NCBI RefSeq assembly: GCF_000317515.1
Contig: NC_019738.1
Span: 905,501 to 969,500 of the forward strand
Length of the DNA stretch: 64,000 bases
Direction: 5' to 3'
Origin: Allocoleopsis franciscana PCC 7113
GTDB lineage: Bacteria; Cyanobacteriota; Cyanobacteriia; Cyanobacteriales; Coleofasciculaceae
Part shown: piece after piece, positions 26,218 to 35,821 of the stretch
Position numbering within the stretch: the stretch's first letter is position 1
How the letters are laid out: each line of letters begins with the position of its first letter
The notes under the pieces: model-generated
The model's database searches: none
Told to the model about the DNA's origin: nothing
The model's input: the letters and a program-made list of their open reading frames with translations, nothing else
Made by a program: the position numbers and the translations under genes

Positions 26218-28455
26218 ATGACTAATAATTTATTTGTCAATGAACTCATAGAATGGAATTCTGGTTCAGAAAACCAATTAATAGAGAGAGTTGTGTGGAT
26301 TGACGAAGGTTATATTATTGCGTTTGTTTTTGATATCGCTGCTAAGAAGGGATTTCCAGAACCTAAAAAAGTTTCTGAGATTCTAGAAGCTATTTCTAAT
26401 GGTCTTGCTTTTAAGCAGCAGCAAGACTCTTGGGCAAGAATAGTTCATGATGAAAATTTAACAGATAGAGAAAAAAAATATAGAGACAAGGCTTGGGGAA
26501 TAATCGAAGCCCTTGTTGTCCAAGAACCTTCAATCTATTACAGTAATGAGCGCGGTCCTCTGGTGAGGCAAGTTGTGGAAAAATACAACGTAGGTAGAAG
26601 TAAAGATAAATTGACGGAAAAGATAGTTTATGGATACTTGAGAAGATATTGGCAAAGGGGTAAAACCCCAAATGCTCTTATCCCTGATTATATTAATTCA
26701 ACAGGCAAAGGAAAGATTAGAGGATATAGGGAAGATAAGAAGAGAGGAAGACCGAGAGAATATGCCTATGACCCCGAAATTGGAGAGGGTGTAAACGTAA
26801 CAGAAGAAGATAGGAGGATATTTAGAATTGCCATAGCAAAGTTTTATAACAATTCAAAACAAAATTCGTGGGTAGCCGCATATGAATTAATGATAAAAGA
26901 ATACTATAACGAAGGAATTAAGTATGATAAAAATGGTAGCAAAAAATCAATATTAATGCCTTTCGATAAAATCCCTACCCTTACTCAGTTCAAATATTGG
27001 TCTAAACTTGAGCATGATGATGTAACAAAAACTCTTACTGCTCGAAAGGGAGCAAAACAGTTTGCTCTAGAACACAGAGCAATCACGGGAACCTCCAAAA
27101 TGGAAACTATTGGACCCGGTTCTCGCTACCAGATTGATGCGACTATAGCTGATGTATATCTGGTTTCCAAGTACAACCGCACTTGGATTATTGGTAGACC
27201 AGTAATTTATGTAATCATTGATGTTTTCAGCCGCATGATAGTGGGTCTTTATGTTGGCCTAGAGGGACCATCTTGGATAGGGGCAATGATGGCTCTAGTC
27301 AATGCGGGTACAAATAAAGTCAAGTTTTGCCAAGAATATGGCCTTGAAATTACGGAAGAAGAATGGCTTTGCCACCACATTCCAGATGCCATACTAGGCG
27401 ACCGAGGTGAACTGATAGGTATGAAGGTAGAGAAGGGTTTCATCCCTAATCTCCATGTCCGCATTGAAAATGCTGCTTCTTATCGAGCGGATTGGAAAGG
27501 TTTAGTAGAAAGACACTTCCGCACCATTCATGGCTATGTTAAGCCATTTGTGCCCGGTTATGTGGACACTGATTTTAGGAAGAGAGGAGGAAAAGACTAC
27601 CGACTGGATGGCAGGCTAGACATAGAGCAGTTTACTGAAATTGTTATTCATATTGTTAGATATCACAACAATCAGTCCCTGTCTGTGTATGAAAGGGATA
27701 CAGCAATGATTGCTGATGATGTTCCTCCCATACCTAGAGAGTTATGGAAGTGGGGCATTGCTAATCGTTCCGGCAGACTGAGGACTTTTCCGGAAGATAT
27801 CGTCAAGCTCAACCTGATGCCAACTGAAAAAGCTACTGTTACCGCTAAAGGCATCAAGCTTAGGGGCAAGGAGATGTACTATACCTGTGAGAAGGCTGCC
27901 AGGGAGCAATGGTTTGAAAGGGCTAGGAGTAATTTGCTGTCCCAGTCAGAGAAGTACCTAACCATTACCTACGATATTAGAAGACCAAACTTCATCTACC
28001 TTCCTTCTCCTGATGGTAGAGACTTTGAAAAATGTTATCTTCTCGATCCGGAAGGACGGTATTATGACAAAAACTTTCAGGATATTGAATATATGCTTGC
28101 CTATGAGGAACAGCAACAGCAGAAATATCAAGGTCAGAACCTACAAAATAAGGTTGATTTGATGGCAGAAATTGAAAGTGTAGCCAAACGAGCGACGAAA
28201 ATGACTGATGCTGACCTCAATAATACTAGAGTAAGCGATCGACAAAGAGTAACTGGGATTAGAGACAACAGAGCTTTTGAAAAGGATGAACGACGTAAGA
28301 GTGAAGGCTTTGAATTAGGCAAGACTGAAACTCAGAATCATGAGTTGGCTGTAGATAGCAAACCCAAAGACGCGGAGCAGCAAAAGTCGTTGCAGCCGGA
28401 CTACTTCGATATTCTCAGCCAGAATAGACAGGAGCTTAAACGTGGACAGGAATGA
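26218..28455 (+). CDS. tnsB: TnsB transposase (DDE)
   Basis: This 745-residue retroviral-integrase-type transposase joins the 3' ends of the element to the target. Its DDE triad is read as D307 (RYQIDATIADVY), D395 (AILGDRGEL) and E431 (KGLVERHFRT). The spacings of 88 and 36 residues are almost identical to those of E. coli TnsB. N-terminal helix-turn-helix regions that would bind the end repeats precede the catalytic core, and the C-terminus is charged, as expected for TnsC contact. It overlaps tnsC by 14 bp. It appears intact. Confidence 0.94.
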   Translation: MTNNLFVNELIEWNSGSENQLIERVVWIDEGYIIAFVFDIAAKKGFPEPKKVSEILEAISNGLAFKQQQDSWARIVHDENLTDREKKYRDKAWGIIEALVVQEPSIYYSNERGPLVRQVVEKYNVGRSKDKLTEKIVYGYLRRYWQRGKTPNALIPDYINSTGKGKIRGYREDKKRGRPREYAYDPEIGEGVNVTEEDRRIFRIAIAKFYNNSKQNSWVAAYELMIKEYYNEGIKYDKNGSKKSILMPFDKIPTLTQFKYWSKLEHDDVTKTLTARKGAKQFALEHRAITGTSKMETIGPGSRYQIDATIADVYLVSKYNRTWIIGRPVIYVIIDVFSRMIVGLYVGLEGPSWIGAMMALVNAGTNKVKFCQEYGLEITEEEWLCHHIPDAILGDRGELIGMKVEKGFIPNLHVRIENAASYRADWKGLVERHFRTIHGYVKPFVPGYVDTDFRKRGGKDYRLDGRLDIEQFTEIVIHIVRYHNNQSLSVYERDTAMIADDVPPIPRELWKWGIANRSGRLRTFPEDIVKLNLMPTEKATVTAKGIKLRGKEMYYTCEKAAREQWFERARSNLLSQSEKYLTITYDIRRPNFIYLPSPDGRDFEKCYLLDPEGRYYDKNFQDIEYMLAYEEQQQQKYQGQNLQNKVDLMAEIESVAKRATKMTDADLNNTRVSDRQRVTGIRDNRAFEKDERRKSEGFELGKTETQNHELAVDSKPKDAEQQKSLQPDYFDILSQNRQELKRGQE

Positions 28456-30148
28456 TGAGTGGGAATGGGTTCAAATTCCTAACGGTGAATGGGCTGCTGT
28501 AGCTAATTACATAGATCATAAGCTGCCTGAGTATAACTCTAACCCTTTGATTCAGGCACTCCCTACTATGTTCTCTCCACGGGAATTTGCCAGACGTGTA
28601 GCAAAACTTCCTCAATTTCATCCACAAGAGAGGGAACTTGAGCCGCATTACAGATTTCATTGCATTGAAAGGCTATCTAGATATTTCGATCCACAGAATA
28701 GGTCTGTAGAGCTACAGCAGCAAATTTGTGTGCTAATCATGGAGGGGTATTTGGGTCGGAATCTCTTAAAGCCGGATTACGCACGTCGTTCAAGGCAAAT
28801 TTATCAGGCAATTGAGGCAGGAGACGGGAATAATCTGGAAAACTATGTAGACGTTCCTACTTCTGCATCTAGTTTGACGCTAATCGGTCCATCGGGAATA
28901 GGGAAGACCACCAATCTGATTAACATCCTTAACCTGTATCCCCAAGTAATCATCCATCCAGACTACAGCGTATATCAACTTGTTTGGCTAAAAGTTGACT
29001 GTCCCCATGCAGGTTCATTGAAGGGTCTATGTACAGATATCTTTTTGGCGGCTGACCGATTACTCGGCACTAATTACTTTAAAAAATTTGGTTCCAAGGG
29101 TAATTCTGAAGATTATATGCTGGCGCAGGTTGCCCAACTCGCTCATACTCAACATCTTGGAGTACTGATTATTGATGAAATGCAAAACCTTGCTAAAGCT
29201 AAAAGAGGTCGCGATGAACTGTTGAACTTCCTTGTAAAAATGGACAATATCATTGGAGTTCCAGTGATTCGCATTGCTACCAATGAGGCTTTCCCAATTT
29301 TTCGGGAAAATTTTAGGAATGCGAGAAGAGCGATAGGGAAAGCAGGAGTTGTTTGGAATAGGATGCTGAAAGAGCGGGAATGGGAACAGTTTTTAATAGG
29401 AATTTGGCATTATCAATGGACAAATAAATTTGTTCCTATTACTGAGAAAATTAACGAAAAACAAACAATCAATGAAGAAATTAATGAAGCTTTCTACTAC
29501 GAGTCTCAAGGAATTATTGATATTGCAATCAAGCTTTATAAGATGGTGCAATGGCGAGCTATTTCCCTCAGGAGTGAAGAAATTACCGTCGAGCTGATTC
29601 ACCGAGTTGCCGAAGAGGGACTACAGATAGTCAAACCAATGCTGGATGCTATTCGGTCAGGGAAAAAGGAATCGATGGAAAAATATGGAGATATCGATCT
29701 TCTGGACACGACCGAATATCGTAATCAATGCTTGGCTGAGCTGAAATCAAAGGAATTAGAAGAGATTCGTAAACTAGCTCAGAACCAACAGAGAAAAGGA
29801 AATGTATCGGCAACCCTAAGTCATGTAATCCTTAAGCTTATGGAGTTGGATGTAGAGCCTGCTCTAGCAAAGGAGTGTGCTGATAAAGTTGTTGCTTCTA
29901 AGGATGAAGATACGGACATTCCCTCACTAGTAAAAGAGGCTTACATCCTAGCGTTGCAAGGCGCAAAAGTAAAAGAAAATCAAACGAAGTCAAGCAAGCG
30001 GAAAACAAAGTCTAAACCAAAGTACCAAGACAATGATATCCGTCTTCTTGTCGAAAATGCTAAAAAAGATAAAAAACCTGCTTATGTGTATTTGGAATCG
30101 GCAGGAATTATTAAAAATCCAGTTCAAGATTTTATAAAAACAGTGTAG
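28442..30148 (+). CDS. tnsC: TnsC AAA+ ATPase regulator
   Basis: This 568-residue AAA+ ATPase links target recognition to the transposase. Walker A is GPSGIGKT (149-156) and Walker B is VLIIDE (241-246). The start is GTG, within the end of tnsB, so translation is probably coupled. The C-terminal 100 residues are Lys-rich and end FIKTV. It polymerises on DNA and recruits TnsA/TnsB in characterised relatives. tnsD starts five bases after its stop. Confidence 0.93.
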   Translation: MDRNDEWEWVQIPNGEWAAVANYIDHKLPEYNSNPLIQALPTMFSPREFARRVAKLPQFHPQERELEPHYRFHCIERLSRYFDPQNRSVELQQQICVLIMEGYLGRNLLKPDYARRSRQIYQAIEAGDGNNLENYVDVPTSASSLTLIGPSGIGKTTNLINILNLYPQVIIHPDYSVYQLVWLKVDCPHAGSLKGLCTDIFLAADRLLGTNYFKKFGSKGNSEDYMLAQVAQLAHTQHLGVLIIDEMQNLAKAKRGRDELLNFLVKMDNIIGVPVIRIATNEAFPIFRENFRNARRAIGKAGVVWNRMLKEREWEQFLIGIWHYQWTNKFVPITEKINEKQTINEEINEAFYYESQGIIDIAIKLYKMVQWRAISLRSEEITVELIHRVAEEGLQIVKPMLDAIRSGKKESMEKYGDIDLLDTTEYRNQCLAELKSKELEEIRKLAQNQQRKGNVSATLSHVILKLMELDVEPALAKECADKVVASKDEDTDIPSLVKEAYILALQGAKVKENQTKSSKRKTKSKPKYQDNDIRLLVENAKKDKKPAYVYLESAGIIKNPVQDFIKTV

Positions 30149-30152
30149 TCTT

Positions 30153-32045
30153 GTGGTTAGTTTTTTTCCTTCCCCCTATCCAGATGAAATCCTGTACAGT
30201 ATTTTAGCTAGATATCATATTAGAAGTGGCAATACTAGTTTCAAAGTAACACTTAGAGAGCTTTTCAATGTACCAAGAAACACAGCTACGGCTGACCTAC
30301 CCTGTAATTTGGATCTTTTGGTTAAGAACTTACCACTATTATCAAAGCACACAGTTGAGGAGCTTATTCAAAAGCATACACTCTACCCCTTCTATGCACC
30401 TTTTCTCCCGCTAGAAAGAGCAAGTCTAGTTTTACAGTCTATGCGTTCGGAGTCTGGGAGTGACATTCATAGAAGAGCAGGTATCATGGCAAGTTCGGTT
30501 ACTACGCCGAGATACTTCAGGTTTTGTCCTCTTTGTCTGAAAGAAGATCTGCAAGAATATGGAGAAGCCTACTGGCATCGCCTGCACCAGACGCCAGGTG
30601 TCTTAGTCTGTCCAGTACACGCTATTCCTCTAAGTGATAGCATCGTCCCTATTCAGGGCTTTAACAGGCATCAGTATTGTGCTGCTAGCCTACAAAACTG
30701 CCCAATTGATGTACCTAGGGAAAGTTATGGTAGCACCTTAAAGAAATTACTGCTGCTAGCTAAAGATATTTGTTGGTTAATAAACAGCGACATTCCCCAC
30801 CGGGAACCAAGTTGGTTTCGCAACCAATATAAAGCTCTTTTAATTGAGAGGGGTTTAGCTTCTACCGTCATCCATAAGACGTACCAGAAGAATTTGGCAG
30901 ACAGTTTTCTCTATTTTTATGGTTGTGAATTTCTTGAAAGTCTCAATTCAGGAGTGAGTTATGACGAGCCACACGGCTGGTTGTTCAAACTGCTACATAA
31001 AAGGGTAGATTCATCTCATCCTGTGCGACATTTGTTAATGATTAGGTTTCTAGCGACCTCCATTAAGGAATTTTTCACAACCAATTATGACTATAGACCA
31101 TTTGGTGAAAGTCCTTGGCTTTGTTTAAATGTCGCCGCTACTCATTACCTCAAGCCAGTGGTAACCAATCTTGTCATAAGTCGAAACCACGATCGAAACT
31201 ATGATGCTAGCAAGCCTGTTGGTACTTTTCGGTGTTCGTGTGGATTTATCTATACCAGAACAGGGCCAGACAAGAGGGAGGATGATAAGTATCGAATTGG
31301 TTGCGTTAAAGCCTACGGACAGGTCTGGGAAGAGAAACTTAGAGAATTAGTAGAAACTAGAAAGCTGAATGTTCACGAGATTGCAAGTCAACTCAATATC
31401 GATCCCAGGACAGTCAATCGACATGCTATGTTACTGGGACTTGAAATTCCGTGGAAGTCTTTACCGCAGAGTTTAGAGGAACCCTCAACGGATAATAAGA
31501 CTTGTCTAGAGGAAATCAGAGCCAAACATAGGAGCGATTGGAAAGTCTTACAAAAACAGCATAAAGGGCTATCGAAGACTGCTTTAGGAAGGCTTGCTTC
31601 ATCTACATATGAATGGTTACGCAAAAAGGATAAAGAGTGGTTCGATCAAAACTCACCGAAATCAAGCATTACTGTTACAAGTAATAATAGAGTTAATTGG
31701 GAGAAGAGAGACGAGCGAATTCTTGCTCAGGTTAAGAATGCAGTGCAACTAACCCTTAGTGCTGAGAAGCCTATCAGAATAACGATTGGTAGGATTGGAA
31801 GCACTATTGGACAGCTTAGACTACTCGAACAGCAGCTTGATAAAATGCCTCTCACAAAAGCCTACTTGGAGTCAGTTACAGAAGAAGTAGAAGATTATCA
31901 AGTTCGACGTATCAAATGGGCAATCAATAAACTTGAAGAATTGGGAGAAGAAGTTACGCTTTCAAAAACTCGTATACTTGCTGGTCTTCGGTCAAGTCAA
32001 TCCCAAAAAGTTAGAGTAATTCTTGACAGTGAACTTCGGAAATGA
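30153..32045 (+). CDS. tnsD: TnsD-type TniQ target-selection protein
   Basis: This 630-residue protein, from a GTG start, has the TniQ opening FFPSPYPDEILYSILARY and the zinc-binding set C125, C128, C153, H156 (FCPLCLKED ... VCPVHAIPL). The long C-terminal half contains two helix-turn-helix-like stretches (VHEIASQLNIDPRTVNRHAM; KTRILAGLRSSQ). Long TniQ proteins of this TnsD type read DNA sequence directly. The element sits at the glmS attachment site, so this is presumably the glmS-reading protein. It is the last gene of tnsABCD. A related but broken copy lies at 46718. Confidence 0.92.
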   Translation: MVSFFPSPYPDEILYSILARYHIRSGNTSFKVTLRELFNVPRNTATADLPCNLDLLVKNLPLLSKHTVEELIQKHTLYPFYAPFLPLERASLVLQSMRSESGSDIHRRAGIMASSVTTPRYFRFCPLCLKEDLQEYGEAYWHRLHQTPGVLVCPVHAIPLSDSIVPIQGFNRHQYCAASLQNCPIDVPRESYGSTLKKLLLLAKDICWLINSDIPHREPSWFRNQYKALLIERGLASTVIHKTYQKNLADSFLYFYGCEFLESLNSGVSYDEPHGWLFKLLHKRVDSSHPVRHLLMIRFLATSIKEFFTTNYDYRPFGESPWLCLNVAATHYLKPVVTNLVISRNHDRNYDASKPVGTFRCSCGFIYTRTGPDKREDDKYRIGCVKAYGQVWEEKLRELVETRKLNVHEIASQLNIDPRTVNRHAMLLGLEIPWKSLPQSLEEPSTDNKTCLEEIRAKHRSDWKVLQKQHKGLSKTALGRLASSTYEWLRKKDKEWFDQNSPKSSITVTSNNRVNWEKRDERILAQVKNAVQLTLSAEKPIRITIGRIGSTIGQLRLLEQQLDKMPLTKAYLESVTEEVEDYQVRRIKWAINKLEELGEEVTLSKTRILAGLRSSQSQKVRVILDSELRK

Positions 32046-32603
32046 TGTGAGCTATCTTGGTAGCAAACATAGGATTATATAAGTTAGCTTTTTAGATGCC
32101 GATAGGCGTTGAGTAGTCACTCAGAGTTTCTGTGCAAGTCCTTCACGGAATGTCAATGAGTGTCAACTCTGTTTTCTTGACCGACTATGAAAGCGAACCT
32201 ATCCCCGCAGGAGGTTCGGTTATTACGAATTTAACTTTCAGGAAAACCGAATAAACAAACTTGCTTCCATTAATCAGCGATCGCGTCACCTACCACCAAT
32301 TAACTTAATTTCGATCTGCGGCTCAACCTCTGTTTCGACTTGAGCGATCAACCTCTTAACTACTAGGCTTTTACTTACGACGGATACGCATATTCTGAAG
32401 AGAAAGTCAAGTAGAAAAGCCAGAAATGCTGGATGTGATTTGCGCCTTGCTTAGCGGGAACACTAAGGGAGTAGCCAATCAAGCAAAGCGATCGCGCTCA
32501 AGAAAGGAGCAGTGCTCTGTTGGCTAGCGCACTGCCTTTAGGAGCGATCGCTAGCTTAAAATGGTATCCGGTCAACTCCCGACTCAAGAGGAACTCACAG
32601 ATA
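32046..32603. other. Gap after tnsD with one hairpin
   Basis: No gene was recognised. A 7-bp stem (CGAACCT at 32194-32200, AGGTTCG at 32212-32218) is present without a T-tract. No CRISPR-like repeat and no tracrRNA-like structure was seen. The last 130 bases are rich in HIP1 sites and lead into the hsdM remnant. Confidence 0.45.
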
Positions 32604-33590
32604 GTGCCACGTCGCAGCAAGCAGCAGCCCACTAAATCCATCAAAACAGCGGAACAAACTGAACTGAAATTCCCGGCACCAGAGGATGAGAAGCTGGAAG
32701 TGTCGGCGATGGAGACGTGGCTGTGGGATGCAGCGTGTACGATTCGCGGCACCACTGACGCGCCGAAGTTCAAGGATTTCATTCTGCCCCTGGTGTTCTA
32801 CAAGCGCCTCTCGGATGTGTTTGATGATGAGTTTGCTCGTCATGTGGAGGAGTTTGGGGATGAAGAGACTGCCCATGAGGTGATTGAGGCTGACCATAAG
32901 GATGCCATAGCGACGGGACGCAAAGACCGGATGGTGCGCTACTACATCCCGGATGAGTATCGTTGGCAGAGAATTCGCAATCACGGTGAGGAGGGGTTGG
33001 GGGAATTTATCACCACTGCGACTCGGAAAGTGACGGAACTCAACCCGGAACTGAAGGGTGTGCTGGATATTAAGGACTATAACGAAACTCAAAGCGGTCA
33101 GCGGACTCTGGGGGATGACCGTTTGGCAGCGTTGGTGGAGGTGGTGAGTCGCCATCGGTTGGGGTTGAAAAACACGAGTCCGGATGTGTTTGGGGATGCC
33201 TACGAGTATCTGCTGCGGAAGTTTGCGGAAGGGCAAGGGCAGAGTGCGGGGGAGTTTTTGACGCCGCCAGAGGTGGGTTGGTTGATAGCGGAAATTATTG
33301 ACCCTGCGCCGTACACTACAATCTATGACCCGACTTGTGGTTCTGCGAGGTTACTGATTAAACCGCGTTTGGTGTTTGAGCGCAATTACCCCGACCAGAA
33401 AAGCAAAGCGCCTAAACTCTACGGTCAGGAACTCAATCATACGACGTTCGCGATCGCTAAGATGAATGCGGTCATCTACGATTTTCGCGATTCCAGTTTG
33501 GAGATTGGGGACACGTTTCTCAATCCCAAGTTTGTGGAGACGGGTAAGGGGTTGATGCGCCATGACTACGCGGTAGCTAATCCGATGTGA
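32604..33590 (+). pseudogene. hsdM: Type I restriction-modification methylase HsdM, C-terminally truncated
   Basis: About 328 residues remain from a GTG start (open frame begins 32520). The N-terminal HsdM domain is complete (WLWDAACTIRGTTDAPKFKD, FILPLVFYKRLSDVFDDEF). The methylase core begins with AGEFLTPPEVGWLIAEI and motif I YDPTCGSARLL. The protein stops at YAVANPM, exactly inside the catalytic NPP(F/Y) motif, after ANP. The last 150-200 residues, including the specificity-subunit contact region, and the hsdS gene are missing. It is therefore inactive. Confidence 0.85.
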
Positions 33591-33817
33591 AATCTTGCTT
33601 ACGTCGAACTCAGGAGGAACGGGCGGTGATTGTGTTGGATACGGAGGCGGTATATGTGTTGGCTTCGGGCAAAGTCTCGCTTAGGGGTATAGTCTATGTA
33701 ATATGCATAGGCTCTTTATGGCAATCATTAACGGTTGCCAAGCTTAAATCTTACAGTGTATGCTTATGGGATATAAAAAAAATTCTATAAAAGCATACTT
33801 TCAAGGAGGCGCTAATA

Positions 33818-33925
33818 GTGGGTCAAGGTGTAACAGAAGTTGTCCAGATTGTCGCCCCGATTGCTCTCGAAGCACTGGCTAACGCTGCTTTGGCATTACT
33901 GGCAAATGTATCATATAAGCTATAA
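33818..33925 (+). CDS. 35-residue hydrophobic peptide
   Basis: This small open frame starts at GTG nine bases after a strong AGGAGG. The product is short and hydrophobic/amphipathic (VVQIVAPIALEALANAALAL), like small membrane-active peptides. It overlaps the next open frame (from 33906) and leads a cassette of three genes ending in a protease. It could instead be the start of the next gene after a frameshift. It is too short for family assignment. Confidence 0.4.
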   Translation: MGQGVTEVVQIVAPIALEALANAALALLANVSYKL

Positions 33926-34457
33926 GCCATTAACAATCGAGAGGTTTGCACAACTTAAGGGTGCATCTACGAATGACTGGGGTCAAACGATTTATGAATA
34001 TACCAGCCAGTATATTACGAGCCAGTTTGCATCCACTTACGGATACTATTATCAAGGTATGCGATCTCAACCCGAAACAGGCGCTCTACCTATTTCCGCT
34101 AATCTAGACATTATTGTATACGACCCAGGAAAAGGCATAACTAATATTAATAGTTATCTTCAGACGGTTTTTAAGGACTCGATTAGTCCTGCGGATTCAA
34201 TCGAGATAAGTTCAAATATGTCCGCAATTTTCCAAGCTAGGTTTTCAGAGGAAAGCCTGAACTGGACTCCATTTAACAAACGATACAACTTCCCCGACAA
34301 CCTTATAATTGATGTATATATGGTGACTTCTTCTGCTCGCGATGTTAGTGGAACCCTCGCAGGGGTCGTTACTTATTGCTACGTCGCATATAAATCGGGA
34401 AGCGTATCAATCCATTCAGTGGTGGGAAGCGGACAATACGATGTCACGCATGGGTGA
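33906..34457 (+). CDS. Unknown 183-residue protein of the protease cassette
   Basis: The start is placed at ATG 33906 (MYHISYKPLTIERFAQLKG), inside the end of the small hydrophobic gene; an upstream non-ATG start exists in the same frame. The product appears beta-rich and acidic, with no cysteine pattern and no membrane segment, and matches no family I know. It precedes the trypsin-like protease gene by 266 bp on the same strand. A substrate, inhibitor or sensor role is possible but unproven. Confidence 0.45.
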   Translation: MYHISYKPLTIERFAQLKGASTNDWGQTIYEYTSQYITSQFASTYGYYYQGMRSQPETGALPISANLDIIVYDPGKGITNINSYLQTVFKDSISPADSIEISSNMSAIFQARFSEESLNWTPFNKRYNFPDNLIIDVYMVTSSARDVSGTLAGVVTYCYVAYKSGSVSIHSVVGSGQYDVTHG

Positions 34458-34723
34458 GTTCTATCGAAAAATCCCAAGTTTCTAATAAGACAGCAAGATA
34501 CCATCCTTACAAGACGACAACATTCTTACCGTATGTCCTGTGTTCAAACTGAGTACAGTACTATACAACCTACTATTTCTCCACCTTCTATTTGCCGAAT
34601 TCTAATATTACTATCGTCTTGGCAGTATTAGGTCTATCCTGTGCCTATCTTGATTCTACGTTCTATCGAACAGTGCAGGCAAAATATTCGTAAATCTTCC
34701 GTGTACAAGTACAACAGTGAGGT

Positions 34724-35503
34724 ATGAACCCAATGGCATTTCGCGCCTCTAAAAGTGTGCATATTGTATTTCCTCCTGATAACCGACAGCAAGTTATAGA
34801 GACACGTGTCTTCCCATATTCGGCTATCGGTCGATTAACCATGCTGTTTCCAAATGGGAATTTGTACTCTGGGACTGGCACTTTAGTCGATAACTGGCAT
34901 GTCTTGACAGCCGCACACAATCTGTGGGGGAAAGATATGGGCGGAAACGGCTTTGCAACAAAAGTTACCTTCAGTGCAGCACAGAATCGTAACAATGTTC
35001 CTTTTGGTCAAATATCTGCGACACGCGCATGGATTACAGAAGATTATCAAACAACAGCCCCTCCAAGCCCACTTTTGGAAAATGATGACGTGGGTGACTG
35101 TACCAAATACATTTGGGATTTCGGGCTTGTTCGTCTTAGCCAAGCGGTGCAACCCGATGCTGGATATTGCAGCTTTAAGTCTTATGATGACAAGACATTA
35201 ACGAATAATAACATCCGTATAACAGGTTACCCTGGAGATCAGACTGCTGGCACAATGTGGACTGCAACAGGTCGAGTTACACTCTCCAATGATGATGATT
35301 TGCTATTCTACAACAAAATATCTACCTACAAAGGTCAAAGTGGCGCGGGTCTGATGATACCAGATAATAACACATTTGTCATTTGCGGCATTCATGTTGC
35401 TGGATCTACGAAGCTAAATACCAACTTTGCGGTGCGGCTAAACGATACTAACGTAGCCACGATTAAACAATGGCAATCTTCACCTGTAATAGCTCAGACT
35501 TAG
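34724..35503 (+). CDS. Trypsin/V8-like serine protease
   Basis: This 259-residue protein has a chymotrypsin-fold catalytic triad: His in VLTAAHNLWG (about residue 64), Asp in YIWDFGLVRL (about 128) and Ser in YKGQSGAGLMI (about 206). The arrangement resembles glutamyl-endopeptidase/V8-type enzymes. No signal peptide is obvious, so it may work in the cytosol, as in conflict systems that use trypsin-like effectors. It lies between the remnants of hsdM and hsdR, where hsdS and the start of hsdR should be. A trypco2-like gene occurs 9 kb away in the same element. Confidence 0.75.
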   Translation: MNPMAFRASKSVHIVFPPDNRQQVIETRVFPYSAIGRLTMLFPNGNLYSGTGTLVDNWHVLTAAHNLWGKDMGGNGFATKVTFSAAQNRNNVPFGQISATRAWITEDYQTTAPPSPLLENDDVGDCTKYIWDFGLVRLSQAVQPDAGYCSFKSYDDKTLTNNNIRITGYPGDQTAGTMWTATGRVTLSNDDDLLFYNKISTYKGQSGAGLMIPDNNTFVICGIHVAGSTKLNTNFAVRLNDTNVATIKQWQSSPVIAQT

Positions 35504-35547
35504 TCCATTTGTAAATCTTCTGTTTGTCAATGCACCTGAGCTAGAAA

Positions 35548-35804
35548 TTAAGTCTGCTGCAACTTACCGTTGAGTTGGAGTACCTTGAGCCGTTCCAAAA
35601 TACTGCTGCCTTCAGTCTCTAACTCTTGCCTCTCTGTTTCTGACGCTTGCCAATCACTTGGTCAACCCCTTTCTCCATGCGACTACTGCGAATTGGCTTA
35701 CCAATTTCGCGACGCTGGCCGTAGTTGATGAGCCTAGCCTGATGCTTTTTCAGATAGCCACACAACTCTTGAAGTTGCTCAAGGATAAAAATTAAATATA
35801 ACAA
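35548..35804 (-). pseudogene. Transposase C-terminal remnant (ISKra4-like)
   Basis: The frame 35619-35804 encodes GYLKKHQARLINYGQRRE and RMEKGVDQVIGKRQKQRG, and a second frame (to the stop at 35548) continues ETEGSSILERLKVLQLNGK. These fit the end of an ISKra4-type transposase, frameshifted and lacking its catalytic core. It probably marks the insertion that destroyed the hsdS/hsdR junction. Confidence 0.6.
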
Positions 35805-35821
35805 ACTCTTCCACGTTACCG

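Noticed and set aside
32046-32603. Guide-RNA-like locus after tnsD
   Set aside because: Only a short hairpin without repeats or Cas genes; no support.
33587-33790. 67-codon open frame after hsdM
   Set aside because: It is probably debris; the hydrophobic tail matches nothing and no start signal is visible.
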